Part shown: in pieces, positions 27,220 through 35,941 of the stretch
How the letters are laid out: every line of letters starts with the position of its first letter
Numbering within the stretch: position 1 is the stretch's first letter
From: Anaerolineales bacterium
GTDB taxonomy: Bacteria > Chloroflexota > Anaerolineae > 4572-78 > J111
Assembly (NCBI GenBank): GCA_012032575.1
Contig: JAAUSP010000003.1
Coordinates: 1 to 44,975 of the forward strand
Length of the DNA stretch: 44,975 bases
Direction: 5' to 3'
Position numbers and translations under genes: made by a program
The notes under the pieces: model-generated
What the model was told of the DNA's origin: nothing
The model's input: only the letters and a program-made list of their open reading frames with translations
The model's database searches: none

Positions 27220-27242
27220 TTAGTTGCAAATAAGTTCAATGT

Positions 27243-28001
27243 TTATTGGCTAACCAGGTGGCCTTTAACGATAAGCCGCTCGATATACCGGCCCTCTTCG
27301 CTGCTCCAATTGTTACAGGTGATGAGCGTAATCTGGCCGGTTTCTGATGGGTAAGTCACCTCGACGGCGGTGCGATCAACGGTTTGTGAGGTATCTATCA
27401 TATAATTGAAAGACTGGTCGCCATAATAGACCTCGACCATATCCCCGGCCGTCAATTGCCCCAGCCCGGCAAACGGCCCATACACATCTTTAGTCAGGGT
27501 GACGTGCCCGGCCAGGACAATATTGCTGTTTGAGCCGGGTGGGGCTGTGCCTTCCAGGTGGCCCACCGCTTGCCCCAGATGATCAACTTGCCAGGTTTGA
27601 TCTTTAATCGGCGACAGCAGCACCGGCGCATCTATACCAATTTTGGGAATGACCACCCGTGTTGCCACGCCTTCCTGCGTCACCGAGTTGACTGAGCCGG
27701 TCGGTAAAGCAAACCCCAGGACCTCTTCGACAATGTCGGCGGGGGCAGGGTTAATGGGAGATACGGGAGGGGCGACCTGTTCCACGGGAGCCGGGGGTGC
27801 GGCCGCGGCCTCCTCCTGGGTTTCGGGTAGGGTGGCTGGCGTTGCCAGGGGAGCCACAGGAACAATCCGGATAATCTGCGATTGCTGCTCTGATCCAAGC
27901 AGAAACCAACAAATTGTGCTGCTTAATAAAACAGCGACGGCACAGCCCACCAAAAATAATGGGCTGGCAACTCCAAGTATGGCAATGAGTTTGTGCTTCA
28001 T
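27243..28001 (-). CDS. Sortase (class D/E-like) transpeptidase
   Basis: A membrane transpeptidase that cleaves LPxTG signals and links the protein to a cell-surface amine. 252 residues from ATG 28001 (AAAGGA five bases before; an ATG two codons earlier overlaps that site). N-terminal anchor (LIAILGVASPLFLVGCAVAV), a long Pro/Ala linker, then the beta-barrel: RVVIPKIGIDAPVLLSP, catalytic His in NIVLAGHVTLT, catalytic Cys in QITLITCNNW, and Arg in RYIERLIVKGHL. Two LPETG proteins occur 4 and 8 kb away and are the likely substrates. No pilin cluster is in view. Confidence 0.92.
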   Translation of the reverse strand: MKHKLIAILGVASPLFLVGCAVAVLLSSTICWFLLGSEQQSQIIRIVPVAPLATPATLPETQEEAAAAPPAPVEQVAPPVSPINPAPADIVEEVLGFALPTGSVNSVTQEGVATRVVIPKIGIDAPVLLSPIKDQTWQVDHLGQAVGHLEGTAPPGSNSNIVLAGHVTLTKDVYGPFAGLGQLTAGDMVEVYYGDQSFNYMIDTSQTVDRTAVEVTYPSETGQITLITCNNWSSEEGRYIERLIVKGHLVSQ

Positions 28002-28098
28002 CAACATCCTTTTGAGACCTTCCCCAGAAGGTCTGGTACATTGCCTCGTATTATATCATCAAATCTATTTTAGGTTAAAATGCCAGAAGTACCAGAGC

Positions 28099-29252
28099 TT
28101 AAGGGGCAATGGGAAAGGTTACGTGAAAAGTTGTCCCGGAACCAGGCTCGCTTTCAAACCAGATGCGACCCCCGTGCAATTCGACCAGGGCGCGGGTGAT
28201 GTATAAACCGAGGCCCGCTCCTTTGGCCGTTGTTTGGCTGGCGCTGCCGGCTCGGAAAAAGCGGCTGAACAGTTTGGCCTGATCCCCCGGAGCAATCCCA
28301 ACGCCATTATCGGCATGGTAAGTTGGAGGAATCCTTCTGCTTCAGCCGGGGCCAGGCTAATGCTGATTTGCCCCTGCTGTAGGGTATATTTGTTGGCGTT
28401 ACTCAGGAGGTTGGCGATGATCTGGGTGGCGCGGGCTTCATCGCACAGGGCCAGGGGCAGGCCGGTCGGAATTTCAAGGTTTAAATGCTGCGCTTTTGTT
28501 TCTATTTGCAACCTGAACTCGGCTGTGATTTTCTCGGTCAGGGCAGCCAGATCGGTTGGCTGGAGCACCAGCTCAACCCGGCCGGCCTCGATACGGGTGA
28601 TGTCCAGCAGATCGTGGGTGAGGTTGAGCAGGCGCTGGGTATTGCGCTGGACAATCTCCAGATATTCACGCTGATTTGGGGCCATTGGGCCTAAATCTTC
28701 ATCCAAAAGCACTTCGATGTAACCGCTGATAAGCCCCAGAGGCGTCCGCAGTTCATGGGCAGCTACGGAGATAAAGGCAGATTTTATCTGGTCTAACTGC
28801 TGCAATTCGGTGTTGATTGCGCCCAATTCTACATTCTGACGGGCCAGTTGGTCTTGTAGCAGCCGCAGCTCATTACGCTGTTGGGTCAACTGTTGTTCAA
28901 GCGCACCCATTTCCGTCACATCTTCGGCCAGGTGAACCAGCCCGGTAATTTGTCCGGTGCGTGTCCGCCGAGGCAGATGAACCAGGGTCAGGTAAATTGT
29001 TTGACCATCGGCGGTGTCGCGATTAATCCAGCCGAGTTGAAAACGATTCAGTTCTCCGGCCAAAATACCGGCCAGCACATCTTCACTGCCAATTAACTCA
29101 GGGGCCAGTTCCAGCAGCGACCGCCCCACCCAGGTTTGACGAGCAGTGGAAAAAATATTGGCTGCCCCTTTGACGGCCACAACATTCAGGCTGCGGTCGG
29201 TTAAGGCATAGGCAATTTTGCGGTCTTCTAAAATTGACTGAAACAGGTTCAA
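28099..29252 (-). CDS. PAS histidine kinase of the GTPase operon (one-base frameshift)
   Basis: Sensor kinase of about 384 residues. An N-terminal PAS-like domain (about 5-115, ALTDRSLNVVAVKGAANIF) is followed by a short coiled coil (115-155), HisKA with the phospho-acceptor in SVAAHELRTPLGLISGY, and HATPase with N-box IIANLLSNANKY. The frame then breaks at about 28320-28330; adding one T restores ADNGVGIAPGDQAKLFSRFF, GAGLGLYITRALVELHGG and GTTFHVTFPIAP, stop at 28099. No transmembrane segment, so it is cytosolic. Starts at TTG 29252 with GAGGTG five bases upstream. It is the last gene of an operon with a response regulator and a small GTPase. Confidence 0.9.
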
Positions 29253-29268
29253 ATTTGCACCTCAGCTT

Positions 29269-29796
29269 TCAGGATAATAACAGGCTGCCTAAATGGCGAA
29301 AAAGACTATTGACCTCACCCCCGCTTTTGGCGCTGGTGAGGAAGTAAGGGGCATTGAGACTGGCAGCTAAAGCTTCGACCTGGGCTGATGTAAGTTGATG
29401 CTGCTCAGGCAGATCGTATTTATTGGCAGCGATGACAAATTGGGCCTGCGGGTTGATGCGCCGCGTGTCGTTGGCGTAAGTTTGGAGGCTGTTAAGGGTG
29501 TCCGGTCGAGTCAGGTCGCAAACCAGCACCGCCCCGGCGCTGCCCCGGAGATAACTGGCCCGGACCTGATCAAATTCTTCACTGCCGGCCAGGTCCCACA
29601 GCATCAGATTTAGCTCGGCCAGTTCATTTTCTTGGGGAAGGGTTAACGTTTTGCGGCTTACTTTTACGCCAATTGTGCTCAAATATTTGTCGTCGAATAG
29701 GTTGTACACAAAGCGACGTACCAGGCTGGTTTTGCCAACCGCAATATCGCCCAGCAGACAGACTTTTTTACTAAAGGTCATTGTCACGTGAAGCAT
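29269..29796 (-). CDS. Ras/Rab-like small GTPase
   Basis: Single-domain G protein, 175 residues. G1 GDIAVGKTS (near 16-24), G2 Thr in YLSTIGVKVSRK, G3 LWDLAGSEEF, G4 AANKYDLPE and G5 TSAKSGG are all present. The Ala in G1 replaces the usual Gly of Ras, and Gly-Ser follows in G3 where Ras has Gln (DLAGSEE), which may slow intrinsic hydrolysis. No lipid-anchor cysteine at the C-terminus. AAGG lies directly before the ATG at 29796, so a GTG three codons or an ATG five codons later may be the real start. It is inserted between a response regulator (34 bases) and a kinase gene (16 bases), so it presumably acts in that pathway, perhaps as an MglA-like switch. Confidence 0.9.
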   Translation of the reverse strand: MLHVTMTFSKKVCLLGDIAVGKTSLVRRFVYNLFDDKYLSTIGVKVSRKTLTLPQENELAELNLMLWDLAGSEEFDQVRASYLRGSAGAVLVCDLTRPDTLNSLQTYANDTRRINPQAQFVIAANKYDLPEQHQLTSAQVEALAASLNAPYFLTSAKSGGEVNSLFRHLGSLLLS

Positions 29797-29830
29797 CCTT
29801 ACTTTAAAGGCATCAGCGCCAGGAACAGGT

Positions 29831-30541
29831 TCAGCGCTCCAGGGAAAAGATATAACCTACGCCGCGCTCGTTAACGATATAGCGCGGTTGAACCGGAGTT
29901 AATTCTATTTTATGGCGCAAACGGTGAACGTGGACCCGTAACGTATCTTCAAATACCTCTTCGTGGGGCCACAAGCGGCGCAGTAAAAAATCGGTGGTCA
30001 CAGTCCGGCCGGCATTGCGCATAAGCAAATAAAGCAATTTGGTTTCCAGGGGGGTGAGCGCAACCGGCTGCCCGGCGACAAGCGCCCGTTGGTGGGCAAA
30101 ATCTACTGTCAAATGCTCGTCTATATGGGTCAACGGATCGAGGGTGTAGGCAAAATCACCCATCCGGCGCAACACTCGCTGAACCCGGGCTACCAATTCG
30201 CGGGGGCTGAAGGGTTTGGTTACGTAGTCTTCGGCAAAATGCTCTATACCCTGAATGATCGTCTCTTCCTCGTCAATTGCAGTGAGAAGAATAACCGGCA
30301 AATCACTAAACTGCTGGACGGTTTGGCAAAATTCAAAGCCGCTCATGCCTGGCATCGTAATATCAACAATGGCTAAATGGGGCAAGCCGTACCGTTCTAT
30401 TACCTCCAAAGCAGACTGGCCGGAGGCAGCCGTAAGAACTTCAAAACCGGTCCGGTCGAGTTTATCTTTGACGAGACGCAAGACTTCGACGTCGTCATCA
30501 ACAATCAGGATTCGTTGAGGTTTGCTCTCAGTATCAAGCAT
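29831..30541 (-). CDS. OmpR/PhoB-family response regulator
   Basis: 236 residues. The receiver domain (about 10-120) has RILIVDDDVEVLRL, the phospho-acceptor in LAIVDITMPGMSG, VILLTAIDEEE and DYVTKPFSPREL. The winged helix (about 140-230) has PLETKLLYLLMRNAGRTVTT and EDTLRVHVHRLRHKIELTP. It is first in the operon RR-GTPase-HK and is probably phosphorylated by the kinase encoded at its end. The target genes are unknown. There is no strong ribosome site before the ATG at 30541. Confidence 0.93.
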   Translation of the reverse strand: MLDTESKPQRILIVDDDVEVLRLVKDKLDRTGFEVLTAASGQSALEVIERYGLPHLAIVDITMPGMSGFEFCQTVQQFSDLPVILLTAIDEEETIIQGIEHFAEDYVTKPFSPRELVARVQRVLRRMGDFAYTLDPLTHIDEHLTVDFAHQRALVAGQPVALTPLETKLLYLLMRNAGRTVTTDFLLRRLWPHEEVFEDTLRVHVHRLRHKIELTPVQPRYIVNERGVGYIFSLER

Positions 30542-30648
30542 AAAACTTTTCGCCGGCCCAATCCGGCTTATCAGGGTGTGGTAATAAGCGGGTAAAAGTT
30601 TATACTTTACTCAGAGCAATTATACACCGACTCGCTATTTTATAATAC

Positions 30649-32211
30649 CTAATCGTGCTTATCTAAGACTTCACGAACCTTAAAAACCAATAAACGGGGC
30701 GAAAATGGTTTCTGTAAAAAAGTGCCTTCTTTCAGCACGCATGGATCGATGACGGTGCTGCTGTTATAGCCGGAAATGAACAATACTTTGAGATTAGAAC
30801 GAACCGCTCTGAGCTGATCGGCCAGAGATTTTCCGCCCACTTGAGGCATAATGACATCACTGAGCAAAAGATCTATTTTTAACAGGGATTGGCTTTGGGC
30901 TATCTCCAGCGCTTCTTTGCCATTTTCGGCTTCTAACACCGTGTAGCCCTGCTGCCTGAGGATGCGGGCGGTCAGACCTCGAACGACGGGTTCGTCCTCA
31001 ACCAGTAATACGGTTTCAGTTCCTGAGGGTAATGTGCCATTTTGCAGCGTGGTCGGCAGGGGGCTGGTAGCAGTTTCGACGCGCGGCAGCAAAACTCTAA
31101 AGAGCGCACCCTGTCCAACCTCGCTGTCAACTTGAATATGCCCGCCTTGCTGCTTGACAATACCGTAGCATGTAGCCAACCCAAGTCCGGTGCCTTTCCC
31201 GACGTTTTTGGTGGTAAAGAACGGCTCAAAAAGTTGGGCTTTCACCTCTTCGGTCATCCCCTGCCCGTTATCCGTGACCGAGATAAGGATGTATTCACCG
31301 GCAGGCACGTCGGGATAATGTTCGGCCAAATTTGAATTGACCGAAATATTGGCGGTTGCGATGCCTATATTGCCTCCATTGGGCATGGCATCGCGGGCGT
31401 TGATAACCAGATTCAAGATGATTTGTTCAAATTGGCCGGGGTCCATTTTGACCCGGCCAATATCCAGGGCCAATTGAGTGGTCATTTCAATATCTTCGCC
31501 AATAAAATGGCGCAGCATTTTGCCCACATCTAAAATGGCGTCGTTTGGATTGAATATTCTTGGTTCAAACACCTGCTGGCGGGCAAAAGCGAGCAGTTGG
31601 CGGGTGAGATTGGCGGCATGTTTAGCCGATTTTTGAATATTCTGAATATCTTTGCCGGCAGAACTATCAGCGGGTAAGGTTTGGATGGCTAATTCGGCGT
31701 GGCCCAGAATAACGGTCAAAAGGTTGTTAAACTCATGCGCCACGCCGCTGGCCAAAGCCCCAATGGCTTGCAGTTTTTGAGTTTGATCCAGGTGGTTGTC
31801 CAATTTTGCCCGGACAGATTCAGCTCGTTTGTGTTCGGTAATATCTCGTTGAACTAAAACCCAGTATTTGGTCGGTTTGCCTGTTTTAAGGAGCACCGGC
31901 GCTACCTTAAGTTCAACCCAATATTGCGCGCCGTTTTTGCGGTAACTTACCAACTCAACCACGGCGGTGCGGTTGTCCAGCAGGGCTGTTCGGATTTGTT
32001 CCAGTGTTGTTGGGTTCAAATGCGGTTCCTGTAAAATTTGGGGAGACTGGCCCAGAACCTCGTCGGCGGTGTAGCCGGTCATAAAAGTAAATGCTTCGTT
32101 GATATAGAGAATTCGGGAGGCTAAAGTTTCGGTAGAAGTAACCTCTATAATCAGCAGGGCATCATTTGTGCTGGCTATAACTGTTTCAAGCATGCCAAAT
32201 AGTTCTTTCAT
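30649..32211 (-). CDS. PAS hybrid histidine kinase with C-terminal receiver
   Basis: 520 residues, cytosolic. Order: PAS domain (about 5-130, IVYINEAF-like [20 protein letters not shown], with the PAC part [13 protein letters not shown]); HisKA of the NtrB-like type with [20 protein letters not shown]; HATPase with [43 protein letters not shown]; and a receiver (about 395-515) with [26 protein letters not shown] and [11 protein letters not shown]. The layout allows internal phosphotransfer, but no histidine phosphotransfer protein is nearby. It stands 108 bases upstream of the RR-GTPase-HK operon on the same strand. Confidence 0.93.
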   Translation of the reverse strand: MKELFGMLETVIASTNDALLIIEVTSTETLASRILYINEAFTFMTGYTADEVLGQSPQILQEPHLNPTTLEQIRTALLDNRTAVVELVSYRKNGAQYWVELKVAPVLLKTGKPTKYWVLVQRDITEHKRAESVRAKLDNHLDQTQKLQAIGALASGVAHEFNNLLTVILGHAELAIQTLPADSSAGKDIQNIQKSAKHAANLTRQLLAFARQQVFEPRIFNPNDAILDVGKMLRHFIGEDIEMTTQLALDIGRVKMDPGQFEQIILNLVINARDAMPNGGNIGIATANISVNSNLAEHYPDVPAGEYILISVTDNGQGMTEEVKAQLFEPFFTTKNVGKGTGLGLATCYGIVKQQGGHIQVDSEVGQGALFRVLLPRVETATSPLPTTLQNGTLPSGTETVLLVEDEPVVRGLTARILRQQGYTVLEAENGKEALEIAQSQSLLKIDLLLSDVIMPQVGGKSLADQLRAVRSNLKVLFISGYNSSTVIDPCVLKEGTFLQKPFSPRLLVFKVREVLDKHD

Positions 32212-32381
32212 TTATCTTTACCCTGACCAATATTCCATCTAAGTGTAGTACGCTGGAGTGGAGATGTGATAAGCCGTTAAGAGTGGCTTTCTAAATTCAT
32301 TGTAAACTACCAGTGTTACAATCTGAATTACGACCTGTTTTGGGGTGAGGATTGAGCCAAAGGGGTAGTACCCATAAATAT

Positions 32382-32418
32382 AAAAAGCCCCGTTCCCAAA
32401 AAGAGAACAGGGCTTTTT
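32382..32418 (-). terminator. Terminator of the first LPETG protein gene
   Basis: AAAAAGCCCCGTTC / GAACAGGGCTTTTT, a strong stem with T-runs on both strands, 25 bases after the stop codon. Confidence 0.88.
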
Positions 32419-32442
32419 ATATTTTAGATGTGAGGGTTGTTG

Positions 32443-35305
32443 CTACTTTTTATAGCGGGAGTGTAGAGCAAAACCGCCCAAAGCCAGCAGGATGAGGCCG
32501 CCAGCAATGGCCCACCCTTCCATGCCAGTTCCACGCAAACCTGTCTCCGGCAGGAAGGCTACCGGAAACGCAGGAGCAGCAGGCGTAGCCGGGATGCCCG
32601 CCACCGGAATGGGGGTAGGGGTGGGAGCCGGAGATCGATTGTCATTATCATTATCATTGTTATTGTTGTTGTTGTCGTTATCATTGGATGAAGGCGGTGG
32701 CTCATCAGTGGGTGAAGGCGCACCGGCAAAGAAAAGCTCGGCCTCGTTGCTACAGGTTAAAGGAACCGGGCTGTTCTGCCGGAAAGCATTTCTGACTGTA
32801 GCCGTAAGGGTAGTATCATTGGTCCCGGTGGGGAGTTGATTTACGGTATAACTGAGGGTCAGGCTGACGGATGCGTTGGGTTGAAGCGGCCCGGAGACAG
32901 CCACCAGATCATTCCAGGTAAGTACCCCGTTTGTGGTAACATCAGGCGCTGGCACAGCATTGACAAAAGTTAAGTGATTGGAGTTGTAAGCCTCTTCCAA
33001 AGGTAGGGTAGTGATGGTTGTACTGCCGGTATTGGTGATAGTCAGGTTAAAGGTAACGGTTTGACCTGACTCGACTGGCCCACTGGGCGGATCAATCCGG
33101 GTTTTAGTAATTTCGATAATCGGGACAGGACTGCCGGTCGGGACAAAAATAGTCACGGCGTCTGCTTGCTGCGGCAAAGCGGGCGAAGTGGCGCTGGCCT
33201 GATTAATAATTGTCGCGCCTACATTGGTAACTCTGGCATCATAAGTAAGGATGCTAGCACTAAATTGATCAAGCAGGCCGGTATTAAGACCACTTCCATC
33301 CAGCGGATAGGCTGAACCATTACTATTATCCGGCACTAGCAGGCCATCTTCCATAGTGGTACCGGGGATATAAGCAGCGCTGGCGGCAGATTATCGGCGA
33401 TGACAACACTGTTAAGCGGTGTGGATGAGCTATTGATAGACTCTAATTGGAAGCGCACATCATCACCCAGACTAATGGTGCCACTGCAATCAAGATCAGT
33501 CAGGAGTGAGAACGTTTTTTGTATGGCTAACGAGCGTAGGGGGACAATACTGATACCGGCATCAATGGAGGGGAGGGCAGCAGCGGCGTTTTCGGCTTGA
33601 CCCCAGGCAGAAGCAAAAGTCGTGCCATCCTGAGTATACAAGAAGGCTCCGGTCATATCACAGTCGCTTGGGTCGGTGATAGACATTTCTTGAAGCGCTG
33701 AAAGAAGATAACCAATTCCCGGTCCTGGATAAGCATCAGCAACGCCATCACCGTTGATATCTACCTCGTCTGGGGTGCCATCATTATTGACATCTACAAA
33801 AAGATTGGTGTCCGTAAGAGTTGAGACATATACGCGCATTTCACGGCCAGTGCCCTGAAGTGCGGGGGGACATGGAACGGAATTTAAGACATCAACATTA
33901 CCAACACCCAGACTAATCAAGGTTTGGCTAGTTAGATTGGCTACGGGCAGAACATCATAGCCCCAGTCTTGGGTACTGGCTGCGTCAAGCGTGGCTATAC
34001 CATAAAAAATCGGTCCGTTGGAGGTGAAGTGTAATCCTGAGGCTGAAGCCATATCAGTATCATCGGCATTATTATCGTCAAAGGGAGGAGCAGTATTAGG
34101 ATATCTAGCTGCGCTCAAAGGGGGAATAGGCAGGCTGGTGGTAGTTGTTGTAGATTGGACGGTGATGGTAATAAGGGTATTATTGGGATTGAAAAGCCAA
34201 AAATCGCCATCCGAAGCGCGAGGGCCAGATAATTATTGGTCCATTGATCAAACGGAACCAGGGTATAGCCACGCGCTTCAAAGGTGCTATCGGGGTCGGA
34301 GGCGAAAAGATGTGCCTGCACTGGTGCCGAGGCACGGACATGGCTACCTGCTAGAACGCCGCTCAGCAGGCTGAATTGTTCACCCATAGCCAACGTCGCC
34401 GACACTGGATCGGTAATGCCATCATTACTAAAGATTCCATCGGCATTCAAATCTATTTCTACCAGGGTATCATTCTCAACAGCCTGGACATTCAACCCAA
34501 CCACTTCAAATTCACCTCTGATGTCAGGACCATCTCTGTTTACGTTTTGGCCAATAGGGCTAATATACTCCATGCCCCACCTATTTGTAGGATACAATTC
34601 CCAGGCGTCGGTGTATAAGATGTCCGGGTAAGTTGACGCCCAATAAGAAGCGCTGACAGCAAGGGCACCCCCTCTGGAGGCTAACATATCCCCACCGTCA
34701 AAAAAAACGGCAGGGGGAGTACCCCGTCCTGCATCAGTTGAAGGAACAGTACTACGAAGGATAATAATTGTCCCGGCAGTGAGAATATCGTTGCCAGGTA
34801 TTCCTTCCACCACAGCGCCGGGAGCTAAACCGGTTGTGTTATTGGTTGGATCTCCGTCTCCCCAAACCAAAGTTGTCGTCTGAGTTGGAAATGTGAGATC
34901 CCCCTCAAAAGTATCCTCCCACTGGTCGTAATAAATAACACTCCCGCTCCGGTTGACAGCAATTGAGATTGTGGTAAGAATATCTTCATTTGGAGCGACT
35001 GTAGCACTATTTGAACCAGCGTCCAATTGGGCGGCAAAGGATTCAGCAGCATAGGGAATAAAGAAGGTAAAAGCATCAATTCGTCCGCCGCCGGCAGGCC
35101 CCTGGGCAATCTCAACCAGATTGGCTGTTACGCTGGCGGCCGTATCACCGACGCCAGTACCCCCGGTAACAAACGGTAAAAATATCTCGGAAGTAGCTTT
35201 CGGCTCCGGATCATCGGCATTGCTTTGAACAACCAACCCCAGGCCCCCTGTTAGGCCCACCAGTATCAAAGCAGCGATCCAGTACAGGTATCTTTTTAAT
35301 TTCAT
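32443..35305 (-). CDS. LPETG-anchored surface protein with DUF11-like repeats (two frameshifts)
   Basis: About 954 residues after restoring two missing bases: near 34224 (a C in the run after YLA, giving APRASDGDFWLFNPNNT) and near 33385 (giving SAAYIPGTTMEDGLLVP). It is a paralogue of the intact gene at 35942. Parts: signal peptide (about 1-27), an N-terminal domain (RIDAFTFFIPYAAESF, SVIYYDQWEDTFEGDL, AWELYPTNRWGMEYISPIGQ), an Asp/Gly calcium-type stretch (VNNDGTPDEVDINGDGVAD), DUF11-like adhesin domains (TKTRIDPPSGPVESGQTVTF), an Asn/Asp then Pro linker, the sorting signal FLPETG, a membrane helix and HSRYKK. Start ATG 35305 with GAGGAA. It is probably attached to the envelope by the sortase at 27243. 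Confidence 0.88.
32639..32688. repeat. In-frame ATTATC/GTT microsatellite coding an Asn/Asp linker
   Basis: Near-repeats of ATTATC and TTGTTG here encode NDNDNNNNNNDNDNDN just before the Pro-rich stalk and LPETG. The units are in frame, so copy-number change would alter linker length without stopping the protein. Confidence 0.7.
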
Positions 35306-35358
35306 GTTTCTATTCCTCGTGTTCTTACATTATAGTAATAATCAAGTTGACAGTTCTT

Positions 35359-35541
35359 TTATTTGGACAGAGCAGCCAATAGGTCGGCCTGACTATCGGT
35401 CCGGGTTTTTGTGATAGCGGCAGCTAGATCGCCAGGCCCAAAGAGAATGGGGTGAAGTCGTTGGTCCAGGTTTGACTCAGCGTCAACAAAGCATAATCTG
35501 AGCCAGGAAAGATGATGGGAATGTGTTTGTTGTGTATATGG
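35359..35541 (-). pseudogene. Possible remnant of a gene 3' end
   Basis: An open stretch of 60 codons with no start codon, ending at a TAA at 35359. It reads CFVDAESNLDQRLHPILFGP then GDLAAAITKTRTDSQADLLA and ALSK, with protein-like composition. An in-frame stop sits just upstream. It may be the tail of a gene cut off by rearrangement or further indels, 54 bases before the LPETG gene. Confidence 0.35.
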
Positions 35542-35582
35542 CTACCCTCGTTTTATTATATTTATTTATGCAAGTATCTAAC

Positions 35583-35657
35583 CTGCGGTAAGCAGCCACT
35601 ATCGTTCCAGAGGCAGCCAGGTGAGCTGGCTCCGACGAGTGGACCGGAAGGCCGCAG
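35583..35657. other. Nested hairpin in the 5' region of the first LPETG gene
   Basis: CTGCGG (35583) pairs with CCGCAG (35652), CCACT (35596) with AGTGG (35638) and AGCCAG (35615) with CTGGCT (35626), giving one long stem with internal loops. It lies about 280-350 bases upstream of the minus-strand gene. It does not match a riboswitch I know. The remainder of 35660-35941 is AT-rich and shows nothing else. Confidence 0.35.
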
Positions 35658-35941
35658 ATTAAATCCTAATTCACTTTTTAAGATTCGGGAATAAGAATTA
35701 ACAGAGTTGCTGTCACTATCATCAAAATTAGACAATCCTTTGTGAGAACTGCCCAATCTGAGGTATGGCATATTGACAGCACCTGGGTGGGTGCGCTTTT
35801 ATGAAAGGTTTCTCAACAGTATACCATAAAATAGCGCAGCCATCGTTAGTATTTTATCAAGACTCTGTATATATTGCGTTATTTAAGGTACTAAAGTCAG
35901 GTAAATATATTAAGACTTTAATTTTTTAATCTTAAAAACAG

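Noticed and set aside
27660..27830. LPETQ string in the sortase N-terminal linker as a sorting signal
   Set aside because: It is not followed by a membrane helix and basic tail, lies in a low-complexity Pro/Ala linker, and ends in Q rather than G.
32639..32688. CRISPR-like or tandem array
   Set aside because: It is an in-frame microsatellite inside the LPETG gene; no spacers. No CRISPR array occurs in the window.
35583..35657. Cyclic di-GMP or cobalamin riboswitch
   Set aside because: The stem pattern is suggestive, but the conserved joining sequences of those classes are absent on both strands.
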